DNA of 64,000 bases from DAHUYF01 sp963838385 (GTDB taxonomy: Bacteria; Pseudomonadota; Alphaproteobacteria; ATCC43930; CGMCC-115725), in assembly GCA_963838385.1 (NCBI GenBank), contig CAWIRE010000001.1, forward strand, positions 1,240,001-1,304,000, written 5' to 3'. Under the pieces are notes generated by a model. That model was not told where the DNA came from. It was given only the letters and a program-made list of their open reading frames with translations, and searched no databases. Within the stretch, counting starts at the first letter, position 1. Each line of letters starts with the position of its first letter. Shown here one piece after another: positions 17,381-25,640 of this stretch. The position numbers and the translations under genes were made by a program.

Positions 17381-17407
17381 TTGACCGGGAGCGCGCCGCC
17401 GTATAAA
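17381..17407 (+). promoter_or_regulatory. Candidate promoter of ptxDE
   Basis: TTGACC at 17381-17386 and TATAAA at 17402-17407 are spaced by 15 bases (16 if read as ATAAAT), a slightly short but plausible sigma-70 promoter. It lies about 40 bases upstream of the ptxD start and touches the dyad described in the next entry. Confidence 0.45.
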
Positions 17408-17422
17408 TTGCGTTTTGCGATG
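17407..17422. promoter_or_regulatory. Shared dyad upstream of ptxD (candidate PtxE site)
   Basis: ATTGCGTTTTGCGATG matches the site upstream of ptxB (22454-22469) at 11 of 16 positions, with the form ATTGCG-N4-GC(A/G)ATG. Both contain the T-N11-A spacing favoured by LysR regulators. The site sits at the -10 region and transcript start, where a bound repressor would block transcription. Confidence 0.45.
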
Positions 17423-17444
17423 TTATTCCTCTTTGGATCGTGAA

Positions 17445-18483
17445 ATGCAATTCAGCCGCGCAGCGTCCCGACCGAAAATCGTCATCACGAACTGGGTTCA
17501 TCCGGAGGTCGTCGAGCTGCTGGAGCGCCACTGCAGCGTGCTCGCCAACGAGACGCGGGACGCCCTGCCGCGCGCGGAGGTGACGCGCCGCTGCCGCGAT
17601 GCCCATGGCCTGATCGCCTTCATGACCGACCATGTCGACGATGCCTTCCTGGCGCAGTGCCCGGAGCTGCGGGCCATCGCCTGCGCGCTCAAGGGCTACG
17701 ACAATTTCGACATCGCCGCCTGCTCGCGCCGCAAGGTCTGGCTCACCATCGTTCCCGACCTCCTCACCGTCCCCACGGCCGAGCTGACGATCGGGCTGAT
17801 GATCGGCCTGGCGCGCAATCATCATGGCGGGCGACCGGCTGGTGCGCTCGGGCGGGTTTCACGGCTGGCGCCCGGTCCTCTACGGCCAGGGCATCGACGG
17901 CAGCACCGTCGGTCTCTTCGGCGCCGGCGCCGTCGGCAAGGCGGTGGCGCGCCGCCTCGCCGGCTTCCGCGCGACCTTGCTCTACAGCGACAGCGAGCCG
18001 CTCTCGCCCGATCAGGAGGATGCGCTGCGCCTGCAGCGAGCATCGCGCGACGATCTCCTGGCGCGCAGCGACTTCGTCGTGCTCTGCCTGCCGCTGCTGC
18101 CGCAGACGCTGCGTCTCGTCGACCGGGACTTCCTCGCGCGCATGAAGCCCGGCGCCTTGCTGGTCAACACCGCGCGCGGCTCGCTGGTCGACGAGGCCGC
18201 CCTCGCCGAGGCCTTGGAGAGCGGCGCGCTCGGCGGCTATGCCGCGGACACCTTCGCGATGGAGGATTGGGCGCTCGCCGGCCGGCCGCTCGAGATCGAG
18301 GAAAGGCTGCGCGACGCGCCGGACAAGACGCTCTTCACGCCTCATCTGGGCTCCGCCGTCGATCGCGTCCGCCGCGAGATCGCGCTGCAGGCGGCGACGA
18401 GCCTGCTCGAGGCGCTCGGCGGGCAGACGCCGTCGGGCGCGGTCAACCGTCTCGCCGAGCCGCCGCCCGCGCTGCTGCCATGA
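17445..18483 (+). CDS. ptxD: Phosphite (phosphonate) dehydrogenase, one frameshift
   Basis: The enzyme oxidises phosphite to phosphate with NAD+. From memory of Pseudomonas stutzeri PtxD, the resemblance is strong: ITNWVHPEVVELLERHC, ACALKGYDNFDIAAC, VPDLLTVPTAELTIGLMIG, GWRPVLYG with the substrate-site Trp, and the unusual FAMEDWALAGRP. The catalytic Arg is in LVNTARGSLVDE, Glu in the AMED segment, His in LFTPHLGSA. The nucleotide fold is VGLFGAGAVGKAVARRL, with an acidic YSDSEPL strand end that favours NAD. One extra base near 17817-17823 breaks the frame (1039 bases, 3n+1); corrected length is about 345. No strong ribosome site precedes the ATG at 17445; an in-frame TTG lies at 17415. A generic 2-hydroxyacid dehydrogenase is the alternative, but the neighbours argue for PtxD. 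Confidence 0.85.
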
Positions 18484-19361
18484 TCGATCTCGACCAAGTC
18501 CGCACCTTTCTTGCCATCATCGAGGCCGGCAGCTTCCGCGACGGCGCCGCCCGTCTCGGCATCGCGCAGCCGACCGCTTCCCAGCACGTCAAGAAGCTCG
18601 AGGCCGCGCTCGGCTACCCGCTGATCGAGCGCCATCGCGCCCGCGCCGAGACCACCGCGCGGGGCGCCCGCTTCCTGCCCTTCGCGCGCACCCTGCTGCG
18701 GATCGCCGAACGGGCGCAGAGCGCGGTGAGAAGCGGCGGCCTCGCCATCGGCGCCAGCAGCAATATCGGCGTCTATCTGCTGCAGCCGCTGCTCAGCACC
18801 TTCCGCGCGGCCGAGCCGGCGATCGGGCCGCTCGACATCCGCATCGGCACCAACCCCGAGACGGCGCAGCGCCTCGAGGAAGGCGAGATCGATATCGGCC
18901 TGATGGAATGGTGGGATGGCAGGCCCGGCTTCGCCGCGGAGATCTGGCGCCGCGAGCGGCTCGTGGTGATCGTCCCGCCGGAGCATGGCTGGGCGCGGCG
19001 CAAATCGATCGATCGGGCGGCGCTGCTGCAGGAGCCGATGATCGGCGGCGAGCCCGGCACCGGGACCGCGCGCCTGCTGCAGCAGGCCTTCGGCATCGAG
19101 GCGAAGGCGCTCAAGCTCGGGCTGCAGCTCGGCAGCACCGAGGCGGTGAAGCAGGCGGTGCGCGCCGGGCTCGGCATCTCGATCACCTTCGAGAGCGCGG
19201 TGCGCGATGAGGTCAAGACCGGCGTGCTGCACGCGCTGCGCCTGCGCGAGGCCAGCCTGTCGAAGCCACTCTTCTCGATCCTGCCGGACAGCCTCGGGCC
19301 CGACACTCCGGCGCGCCGGTTCGATGCCTTTCTGCGCCAAGGCGCACCGGCCTTCGCCTGA
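18480..19361 (+). CDS. ptxE: LysR-type regulator of the phosphite locus
   Basis: The 293-residue LysR protein has an N-terminal helix-turn-helix (DQVRTFLAIIEAGSFRDGAARLGIAQPTASQHVKKLE) shown here as its family form; the effector domain begins near residue 85 (LAIGASSNIGVYLLQPLLSTF). Its ATG overlaps the ptxD stop, the same partner order as ptxD-ptxE in Pseudomonas. It converges on the transporter operon, only 2 bases separating the two stops, so overlapping 3' transcripts are likely. It probably controls both ptx units through the dyads at 17407 and 22454. The effector may be phosphite, but that is inference. Confidence 0.85.
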   Translation: MIDLDQVRTFLAIIEAGSFRDGAARLGIAQPTASQHVKKLEAALGYPLIERHRARAETTARGARFLPFARTLLRIAERAQSAVRSGGLAIGASSNIGVYLLQPLLSTFRAAEPAIGPLDIRIGTNPETAQRLEEGEIDIGLMEWWDGRPGFAAEIWRRERLVVIVPPEHGWARRKSIDRAALLQEPMIGGEPGTGTARLLQQAFGIEAKALKLGLQLGSTEAVKQAVRAGLGISITFESAVRDEVKTGVLHALRLREASLSKPLFSILPDSLGPDTPARRFDAFLRQGAPAFA

Positions 19362-19363
19362 GC

Positions 19364-20773
19364 TCACGGCGCGACCTCCTCCGGCGCCATCTCCATCCAG
19401 CGGAAACGGCGGCGCGTCCATTCGCTGCTGCGGTCGACGGCGATGACCAGCGCCCAGGTGAGCAGCAGATAGGCCATCATCCGCTGATAGAAGAAGAGCT
19501 GCTGCGCCTCGTAGAGCGCCTGGCCGATACCGCCGGCGCCGATCATGCCCACCACCGTCGCCTGCCGCACGTTCCATTCCAGCCGGAACAGCGTGTGGAC
19601 GGCGAGCGGCGCCAGCGCCAGCGGCAGGGTGGCGTAGGCGGCGACGGCGACGCCGGAGGCGCCGGTGGACGCGATGGCGACCAGCGGCTCGCGGCGCACA
19701 TTCTCGAGGGATTCGGCGAAGAGCCGGCCGAGGCAGCCGGCCGAATGCACCGCCAGCGCCAGCGTTCCGGCGGTGGGGCCGACGCCGGCGGCGGCGACGA
19801 GCACCAGCCCCCAGACGACTTCTGGCACCGCGCGCAGCGCTTCGAGCAGGCGTCGCACCGGCAGCGCGACCGGCGCCGGCGACAGGTTGCGCGCCGACAG
19901 CAGCGCCAGCGGCAAGGCCGCGGCGGCGCCGAACGCCGTGCCGAACACCGCCATGCCGAGCGTTTCCGCGAAGAGTTCCGGCAGCCGGTGCCAGGCGGCC
20001 GCGTCGAGCGCCGGCGGCAGCATGCCAGCGAACGCGCTTGCGGCATGGGCGAAGCTCGCCGCCGCCGGCCAGAAACGCCAGGTGCAGTAGAGCGCCGGCG
20101 GCAGCAGCGCGGCGAGCCAGCGCGGATCGCGCCGCAGCAGCACGGTGAGCTGATCGAACAGCGAGACCAGCGCCACCAGGACCAGGATCAGCGTCGCCGT
20201 GCGCTGGAAATCGAAGGCGTTGAGCGTGCCCACCAACTCAGCGCCGATGCCGCCGCCGCCCACGGCGCCGACGATCACCGAGGCGCGGATGGCGCTTTCG
20301 AACTCGTAGGCGCCGTAGCTGAGGATATCCCTGAGCTTCAGCGGCAGCATGCCGAGCAGCGCCACCTGCAGCGGGCTCGCCCCGGCCGCCCGCAGCGCTT
20401 CCAGCGGTCCCGCCTGGGCGGTGCGGAAAAGGTCGCCGAAGACCTTGGCGAGCGCGGCCGCGTAATAGATCGCGAGCGCCATCATGCCGGCGCCGGGCCC
20501 GACGCCGAGCGCGATGACGCAGAAGATCGCGAGCGTGAGATCGGGCACGGCGCGGACGCCGGAGAGCACGCCCGTCAGCGCCCGTGTCCCGGGCAGCCGG
20601 GCGCCGATCCAGAGCCCGACCGGCAGGCTCACGCCATAGGCGAGCAGCATCGCCCCCGCGGTCATTCCGATCGTCTCGCCGATCGCCGGCAGCAGGGCGC
20701 GCAGATAGTGCAGCGACAGATCCGGCGGAAAGAAGCCGGCGAGCGTGCCGAGCAGACTGTGCCAGGCGTTCAT
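19364..20773 (-). CDS. ptxC: Phosphite/phosphonate ABC permease, fused double PhnE-type
   Basis: At 469 residues this is about twice the length of a PhnE/PtxC permease and holds two permease domains in one chain. Each has a coupling loop followed by a glycine cluster: EALRAAGASPLQVALLGMLP to VGGGGIGAELVG in the first half, STGASGVAVAAYATLP to GMIGAGGIGQALYE in the second. A normal single-domain permease must dimerise, so this fusion could form the pore alone. The start at 20773 (MNAWHSLLG) is chosen because upstream codons lie inside the ATPase gene. It is the last gene of the ptxB-ptxA-ptxC order. Phosphonate transport is an alternative role. Confidence 0.85.
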   Translation of the reverse strand: MNAWHSLLGTLAGFFPPDLSLHYLRALLPAIGETIGMTAGAMLLAYGVSLPVGLWIGARLPGTRALTGVLSGVRAVPDLTLAIFCVIALGVGPGAGMMALAIYYAAALAKVFGDLFRTAQAGPLEALRAAGASPLQVALLGMLPLKLRDILSYGAYEFESAIRASVIVGAVGGGGIGAELVGTLNAFDFQRTATLILVLVALVSLFDQLTVLLRRDPRWLAALLPPALYCTWRFWPAAASFAHAASAFAGMLPPALDAAAWHRLPELFAETLGMAVFGTAFGAAAALPLALLSARNLSPAPVALPVRRLLEALRAVPEVVWGLVLVAAAGVGPTAGTLALAVHSAGCLGRLFAESLENVRREPLVAIASTGASGVAVAAYATLPLALAPLAVHTLFRLEWNVRQATVVGMIGAGGIGQALYEAQQLFFYQRMMAYLLLTWALVIAVDRSSEWTRRRFRWMEMAPEEVAP

Positions 20774-20783
20774 GCGGGGGCGC

Positions 20784-21563
20784 TCAGGCGCGGCGCGCGG
20801 CGCGCTCCCGCCGCACGTCCAGAGGCGCCGCGGCGGCGCGCGCTTGCGGCGGCGGCGCGCCGTCACCGACCAGCCGGCCCGCCTCCATCTCGATCACCCG
20901 CGGGAAATACTGGCGCGCGAGATCGGGCTGGTGCAGCGAGCAGATCACCGCGATGCCGTCATCCTCCGCCAGCCGGCAGAGAAGCTCCAGCACCTGATGC
21001 GCCAGGCGCAGATCGAGCGAGGCCACCGGCTCGTCGGCGAGCAGCAGCGCCGGCCGCTGCACCAGCGCGCGGGCGATCGCCACGCGCTGCTGCTGGCCGC
21101 CCGACAACGTGCCGGCACGGGCGCGCAGCTTGTCGCCGAGCCCGACGCGCTCCAGCGCCGCCTGCGCCTCGCCGAGCTCGGCGGCCCGCGGCCAGAGCAG
21201 GAAGCGCAAGGCGTGCGCGTCCGACCACCGCCCCAGCGCTCCGGCCATGACGTTGTGATAGACGCGCAAGGGCTCGACGAGATCGTGCTTCTGCGGAATG
21301 ACGGCAATGCGCCGGCGCAGGCGGCGCAGCGCCGACTTGCCGCCCAGGCTCAGCGTCTCGCCCGCGAGATCGATCCGCCCGGACACGGCCGGGACGCTGC
21401 CGTTGAGCGCGCGCAGCAGCGTGGTCTTGCCGGCGCCGCTCGGCCCGACCAGGGCCGTGCGCTCGCCGGCGGCGAGGTCGAACGAGACCTCGCGGCAGAT
21501 CGATGCCGCCGCCCCGGGCGGGCGTACCTCGAGCCGGTGCACGCGCAGCAGCGGGCTCGCCAT
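20784..21563 (-). CDS. ptxA: Phosphite/phosphonate ABC ATPase (PtxA/PhnC-like)
   Basis: The 259-residue ATPase has Walker A GPSGAGKTTLLRAL, a Q-loop at IAVIPQKHDLVEPL, signature TLSGGQQQRVAIARAL, Walker B LLLADEPVASLD and H-loop in ICSLHQPDLARQYF. The QKHDLV and LRVYHNVMAGALGRW segments are typical of the PhnC group, which usually has FNLV.R..V..NVL.G.L. Its ATG overlaps the stop of the binding-protein gene (ATGA), and ten bases separate its stop from the permease start. It powers uptake of the oxyanion that PtxD consumes. Confidence 0.87.
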   Translation of the reverse strand: MASPLLRVHRLEVRPPGAAASICREVSFDLAAGERTALVGPSGAGKTTLLRALNGSVPAVSGRIDLAGETLSLGGKSALRRLRRRIAVIPQKHDLVEPLRVYHNVMAGALGRWSDAHALRFLLWPRAAELGEAQAALERVGLGDKLRARAGTLSGGQQQRVAIARALVQRPALLLADEPVASLDLRLAHQVLELLCRLAEDDGIAVICSLHQPDLARQYFPRVIEMEAGRLVGDGAPPPQARAAAAPLDVRRERAARRA

Positions 21564-22426
21564 CAGAGCAGCCCGAGGCGGCCGGCGATGGCGCGCACCC
21601 GGTCGTATTCCGCGTCGTCGGCCGGAACGAAATGCTTGCCGCGCAGGATGGCGAGCACCTTGCCGTCATCGCCGCGCCCGGGCGCCAGCGCGGTGAAGGC
21701 CTTGGCGATCGCCGCGCGCACGGCGGGCGCGAGCTCCTTGCGCGCCACCCAGACGTAATCGACGAAGGCGGGCGTGGTGTAGAAGACGCGCAGCTTCGCC
21801 GGATCGGCCTTGCCGTCGCTGGTCATCTGGCGGAAGACGGTCTCGTCGCAGGCACCGGCATCGACCACGCCGGCCTCGACCGCCTTCACGGTGGCGGCAT
21901 GGCTGCCGGTGTAGCGGTAGCTCAGATCCTTGTCGGGATCGATCCCGGCCTCGCTCATCGCGAGATAGGGAAACATGTGGCCGCTGGTCGAGTTGATGTC
22001 GCCGAAGGCGAAGCGCTTGCCCTTGAGATCGGTCAGCGACCGGATCGGCGAGTCCGTCTGGGTGATGAAGAGGGAGTGAAACTTCTGGTCCTCCTCGCGC
22101 TGCACCAGCGGCACCACGCCGTAGCGCGCATGCGCCTTCACATAGGTGAGGCCGCCGAGATAGGCGATATCGAGCGACGCGTTGCCCAGGCCCTCGACCG
22201 TGGCGTTGTAGCTGGTGGGGATGACCAGCTCGACGGGCTGGCCGATCGCCTTCTCGAGATATGCGCGCAATGGCGCCTTCTCCTCGACCGAAACCTGCGT
22301 CGCGCCCGCATCCGGCACCATGCCGATACGGATCGGTCCGGCGGTCGCGGCGGCCGCCGGCACGACCAGCGCCGCGGCGAGGATCAGGGCAGCCCAAGGC
22401 GCTCGTGCAGTTCCCGGTGCCGACAT
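21563..22426 (-). CDS. ptxB: Phosphite/phosphonate periplasmic binding protein (PtxB/PhnD-like)
   Basis: The 287-residue binding protein starts at 22426 after GGAGAAGAAAGAG and has a Sec signal peptide ending about residue 28 (ALVVPAAAATAG). PhnD-family marks include IRIGMVPDAGAT, LEKAIGQPVELVIPTSYNA, LDIAYLGGLTYV, the ligand loop FGDINSTSGHMFPYL, and YTGSHAATVKAVEAGVVDAGACDE. It leads the leftward transporter operon. Specificity between phosphite, methylphosphonate and hypophosphite cannot be told by eye; the adjacent ptxD favours phosphite. Confidence 0.85.
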   Translation of the reverse strand: MSAPGTARAPWAALILAAALVVPAAAATAGPIRIGMVPDAGATQVSVEEKAPLRAYLEKAIGQPVELVIPTSYNATVEGLGNASLDIAYLGGLTYVKAHARYGVVPLVQREEDQKFHSLFITQTDSPIRSLTDLKGKRFAFGDINSTSGHMFPYLAMSEAGIDPDKDLSYRYTGSHAATVKAVEAGVVDAGACDETVFRQMTSDGKADPAKLRVFYTTPAFVDYVWVARKELAPAVRAAIAKAFTALAPGRGDDGKVLAILRGKHFVPADDAEYDRVRAIAGRLGLL

Positions 22427-22450
22427 CTCTTTCTTCTCCACCCGATTTCG

Positions 22451-22471
22451 TGCATTGCGGGCCGCAATGCA
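22451..22471. promoter_or_regulatory. Perfect dyad upstream of ptxB (candidate PtxE site)
   Basis: TGCATTGCGG and its exact complement flank a single G, giving a 10-1-10 palindrome 25 bases before the ptxB start. Its core ATTGCGGGCCGCAATG fits the LysR T-N11-A pattern and matches the ptxD-side dyad. The rest of the 199-base gap (22427-22625) shows no gene; a clear -35/-10 pair was not found. Confidence 0.55.
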
Positions 22472-22625
22472 ATTCGGAGTTACATCGCGATCCGCGATCG
22501 GAGTTAAGCAGAGATGTGTGACGGTCTTGCGGCAGTTCGATGACGAGACGGGTGCGCCGGCGCGCCCGCCGCACAAGCGGACGCGTGCGCCCCGGTCCCT
22601 CGTGCCGGGCGAGCGGGCGGAGCGC

Positions 22626-23861
22626 CTACCCCGCCTTGGCGCTCTCCGCCCAGCGCTTCATCAGCGTGTTGGACGGCAGGGTCTCGTCGAGCACCTTCTT
22701 CGCGGTCTCGCCGCCCGCCGCCGGCAGCAGCTTGGGATCGAGCAGCCCGACCTGCACCAGCACCGAGGCCTGATCCCAATAGATGTGCTCGTGATAGAGC
22801 TTGTCGCCGCGGAAATTGATGATCGCGACCAGCGGCACCTCGACATACTTGCCGGTGGGCTTCACCCCCGGCAGCATCCAGTCGATCTCGCGGTCATGGG
22901 TGAAGCAGAAGATCATCTCGTCGACCACGCGGTCGGCGCCGATGGTGCGCGAGATCGGGATGAGGCGCGTATCGGCCGGATTGGAATTGACGAAGTGATG
23001 CTGGTAGAAGCGGTGCAGCTCCTTGTAGCCGACGCCGCCGGTCATGGTCGGCACATGGTTGACGTAGGGCTGCGCCACCATGGTCGACATGGTGGCGTCG
23101 ACGTCGCGGGTGGCGAACTCGTAATAGGCGTGCATGTCCCACAAGGCGCTCAGATTGAAGACGGGCCCCAGCACCTTGTGGAAGAGCGCGATCGAGCGCG
23201 AATGCGCCATCATCGAGGCCGGCTTGTCGAAATTGCTGCCGCCCTTGCGGGCAAAGGCGTGATCGACGCCGGGATAGACATAGATCTCGACCTCGCTCCG
23301 GCCCTCGAAGGCGCCCTTGATGGCGTTCACCACCTCGGGCGGCGTCCATCTGTCCTTCTCGGCGATGTGCAGCACCATCGGGCATTTGATCTTGGCGGCT
23401 TCGCCCAGCACTTTCTCGATGCCGACACCGTAATAGGAGACGGCGCAATCGACGCCGAGCCGGGCCGCGCTCAGATAGGCGAGCAGCCCGCCGAGGCAGA
23501 ATCCCAAGGCGCTGATCTTGCCTTTGCATTCCGGCAGCGCGCGCAGCGCGGCGATGGTGGCGCCGATATCCTCGACCGATTTGTCGACGTCGAACTTCTC
23601 GCGATAGGCGAAGGCTTTCTTTCGGTCGTCGTCGGTGAAGCCCAGCTCGATGCCGGGCTCGATGCGCCAGAACAAATCCGGCGCCAGCACGACATAGCCT
23701 TCCTCGGCGTAATAGTCGGCGACCGAGCGGATATAGGCGTTGATGCCGAAAATCTCCTGCAGCAGCACGATGCCCGGGCCGCTGCCCTTCTCCGGTGTGG
23801 CGAGATAGGCCTTGAAGCTGCCGCCATCCTTCGCCTTGACCGTGATGTACCGACCCGCCAT
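22626..23861 (-). CDS. Dienelactone hydrolase fused to a SnoaL-like domain
   Basis: The 411-residue fusion has a full dienelactone-hydrolase domain (about 1-235) and a C-terminal SnoaL/NTF2-like domain (about 250-400). The hydrolase part has VLLQEIFGINAYIRSVAD, nucleophile Cys122 in LGFCLGGLLAY, Asp in AEKDRWTPPE and His in YPGVDHAFAR, the Cys-Asp-His triad of carboxymethylenebutenolidases. The second part (WDMHAYYEFATRDVDATM to FRGDKLYHEHIYWD) resembles polyketide-cyclase-like ester isomerases. A perfect AAGGAGG before the ATG at 23861 fixes the start. Two-domain forms are less common than the roughly 240-residue hydrolase. It probably opens a lactone in aromatic breakdown. Confidence 0.87.
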   Translation of the reverse strand: MAGRYITVKAKDGGSFKAYLATPEKGSGPGIVLLQEIFGINAYIRSVADYYAEEGYVVLAPDLFWRIEPGIELGFTDDDRKKAFAYREKFDVDKSVEDIGATIAALRALPECKGKISALGFCLGGLLAYLSAARLGVDCAVSYYGVGIEKVLGEAAKIKCPMVLHIAEKDRWTPPEVVNAIKGAFEGRSEVEIYVYPGVDHAFARKGGSNFDKPASMMAHSRSIALFHKVLGPVFNLSALWDMHAYYEFATRDVDATMSTMVAQPYVNHVPTMTGGVGYKELHRFYQHHFVNSNPADTRLIPISRTIGADRVVDEMIFCFTHDREIDWMLPGVKPTGKYVEVPLVAIINFRGDKLYHEHIYWDQASVLVQVGLLDPKLLPAAGGETAKKVLDETLPSNTLMKRWAESAKAG

Positions 23862-23911
23862 GGACGCCTCCTTGAGCTGCGCCCTGAGGCTACGATCCCG
23901 TGGCGCAGCAA

Positions 23912-24541
23912 TCAATCGGCAAGAGCGTCGCTGGCGATGCGCTGGACGCCCGCCGCCGCCATGGCGCGCATCGCCGCATCAAGCGAGCCCGCGAGGTCGA
24001 TGGCGCGGCAGCCATCCTCGACCAGCAGCACGGCGAAGCCTTCGCGCCGGGCATCGATCGCGGAGTAATGCACGCAGAAATCGGTGGCGAGCCCGACGAG
24101 GAAGACCCGGTGGAAGCCGCGCTCGCGCAGATACCCGGCAAGCCCGGTCGGCGTTCGCCGGTCGTTCTCGTAGAAGGCGGAGTAGGAATCGATCGCCTTG
24201 CGGAAGCCCTTGCGCACCACCAGCTCGGCCTGCGGCAGGTCGAGGCCGGGATGGAAGGCGGCGCCGCGACTGCCCTGCACGCAATGATCCGGCCATAGGG
24301 TCTGCGCGCCATAGGCAAGCTCGATCGTCTCGAAAGGCTGGCGGCCGGGATGCGCGCTGGCGAAGGAGAGATGGCCGCTCGGGTGCCAGTCCTGCGTCAT
24401 GACCACATCGGGAAAGTGCCGCGCCAGCCGGTTCACCACCGGCACGACCGCGTCGCCCTCGGGCACGGCGAGCGCGCCGCCAGGACAGAAATCGTTCTGG
24501 ACATCGATGACGAGCAGGACGTCGCCCGCTTCGATCCGCAT
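23912..24541 (-). CDS. pncA: Nicotinamidase (pyrazinamidase)
   Basis: The 209-residue enzyme hydrolyses nicotinamide to nicotinate for NAD recycling. All key elements are present: catalytic Asp in LLVIDVQNDFCPGG, the metal-binding Asp and His in TQDWHPSGHLSFAS, the catalytic Lys in LVVRKGFRK, and the nucleophile in GLATDFCVHYSAIDA. GAAGGAGCGAG lies before the ATG at 24541. It is the intact counterpart of the triad-less isochorismatase-like gene at 7910-8515. It stands between the hydrolase fusion (same strand) and a divergent MBL hydrolase. Confidence 0.92.
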   Translation of the reverse strand: MRIEAGDVLLVIDVQNDFCPGGALAVPEGDAVVPVVNRLARHFPDVVMTQDWHPSGHLSFASAHPGRQPFETIELAYGAQTLWPDHCVQGSRGAAFHPGLDLPQAELVVRKGFRKAIDSYSAFYENDRRTPTGLAGYLRERGFHRVFLVGLATDFCVHYSAIDARREGFAVLLVEDGCRAIDLAGSLDAAMRAMAAAGVQRIASDALAD

Positions 24542-24658
24542 CTCTCGCTCCTTCGGGTCGAGGCTAACATGCGGAGCGCCGCCCTGCCACGGCGTGCTTG
24601 CTTTCCCGACGCCGGGACCGCAGCCTAGACGGAACACCAAGCGCGGGAGGAGGATGCA

Positions 24659-25627
24659 ATGCCGGCATGGCCCTATACCAAAGGCGTGCATGATCTCGGC
24701 ACCGGCTGCTATGCCTATCTGCAGCCGGACGGCACCTGGGGCTGGAGCAATGCCGGCCTCGTCACCGATGGCGGCGAGTCCCTGCTGGTGGACACGCTGT
24801 TCGATCTCAAATGCACGCGCGAGATGCTGGGCGCGCTCAGGGCGGCGACGCCGGCGGCGCAGCGCATCGGCACGCTGGTCAACACCCATTCCAACGGCGA
24901 CCACACCTTCGGCAACCAGCTGGTGCCGGGCGCCGAGATCATCGCATCCCGCGCCTGCGCCGAGGAGATGAGGCAGCGCACGCCCGAGGAGCTGGCGGCG
25001 ATGATGCGCAACTGGCAGGCGCTGGGTGCGGGCGCGGCCTTCTTCCACGAGGTCATGGGCACGCGCTTCGATTTCGAAGGCATCACGCTGACGCTGCCGA
25101 CGCGTACCTTCGAGCGCGAGCTCACGCTCCCTGTCGGCGGCAAGGAGGTGCGGCTCGTCGAGGTCGGGCCGGCGCATACCGGCGGCGACGTCATCATCTA
25201 TGTGCCGCAGGACCGCACCGTCTTCACCGGCGACATCCTCTTCGTCAACGGCCATCCCGTGATCTGGGCCGGGCCGATCGCCAACTGGCTCAGGGCCTGC
25301 GATCTCATCCTCGGCTGGGACGTCGAGACGGTGGTGCCGGGCCACGGCCCGATCACCGACAAATCGGGCGTGCGCGCGCTGCGCCACTATCTCGACTATC
25401 TGCGCGTCGAGGCGCGCCGGCGCTTCGATGCGGGCTTGGGATATGAGGAGGCCGCGCGCGACATCTCGCTGGCACCCTTCGCCCATTGGACCGATCCCGA
25501 GCGCATCCTGGTCAACGTCCACGCGCTCTATCGCGAGTTCCGCCGCGATGCGGCGCCGCCCGATGCCATGGCGCTCTTCGCCGCCATGGGCCGCTATCAC
25601 GCCGAGCACCGGCACGCCGCCCAGTAG
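24659..25627 (+). CDS. MBL-fold metallohydrolase
   Basis: The 322-residue metallo-beta-lactamase-fold protein carries the metal motif as NTHSNGDHTFGNQL, so the usual HxHxDH reads H-x-N-x-D-H. A relaxed motif like this occurs in a known subfamily. Further metal ligands are the His in GPAHTGGD, the Asp in FTGDILFVNGHP, and the His in VVPGHGPITD. The start ATG at 24659 follows GGGAGGAGG. Fourteen bases separate it from the FAH-family gene, so the two form an operon, possibly for ring-cleavage or lactone products. The substrate is not known. Confidence 0.85.
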   Translation: MPAWPYTKGVHDLGTGCYAYLQPDGTWGWSNAGLVTDGGESLLVDTLFDLKCTREMLGALRAATPAAQRIGTLVNTHSNGDHTFGNQLVPGAEIIASRACAEEMRQRTPEELAAMMRNWQALGAGAAFFHEVMGTRFDFEGITLTLPTRTFERELTLPVGGKEVRLVEVGPAHTGGDVIIYVPQDRTVFTGDILFVNGHPVIWAGPIANWLRACDLILGWDVETVVPGHGPITDKSGVRALRHYLDYLRVEARRRFDAGLGYEEAARDISLAPFAHWTDPERILVNVHALYREFRRDAAPPDAMALFAAMGRYHAEHRHAAQ

Positions 25628-25640
25628 GAAAGACCGACCC

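Noticed and set aside
19595..21250. A 551-codon plus-strand frame opposite the ptxC/ptxA genes
   Set aside because: Arg-, Gln- and Ala-rich shadow sequence without domains, fully antisense to genes with clear motifs.
24659..25627. Inactivated MBL hydrolase because HxHxDH reads HxNxDH
   Set aside because: This relaxed motif recurs in a recognisable MBL subfamily and the other metal ligands are present, so I do not call it broken.
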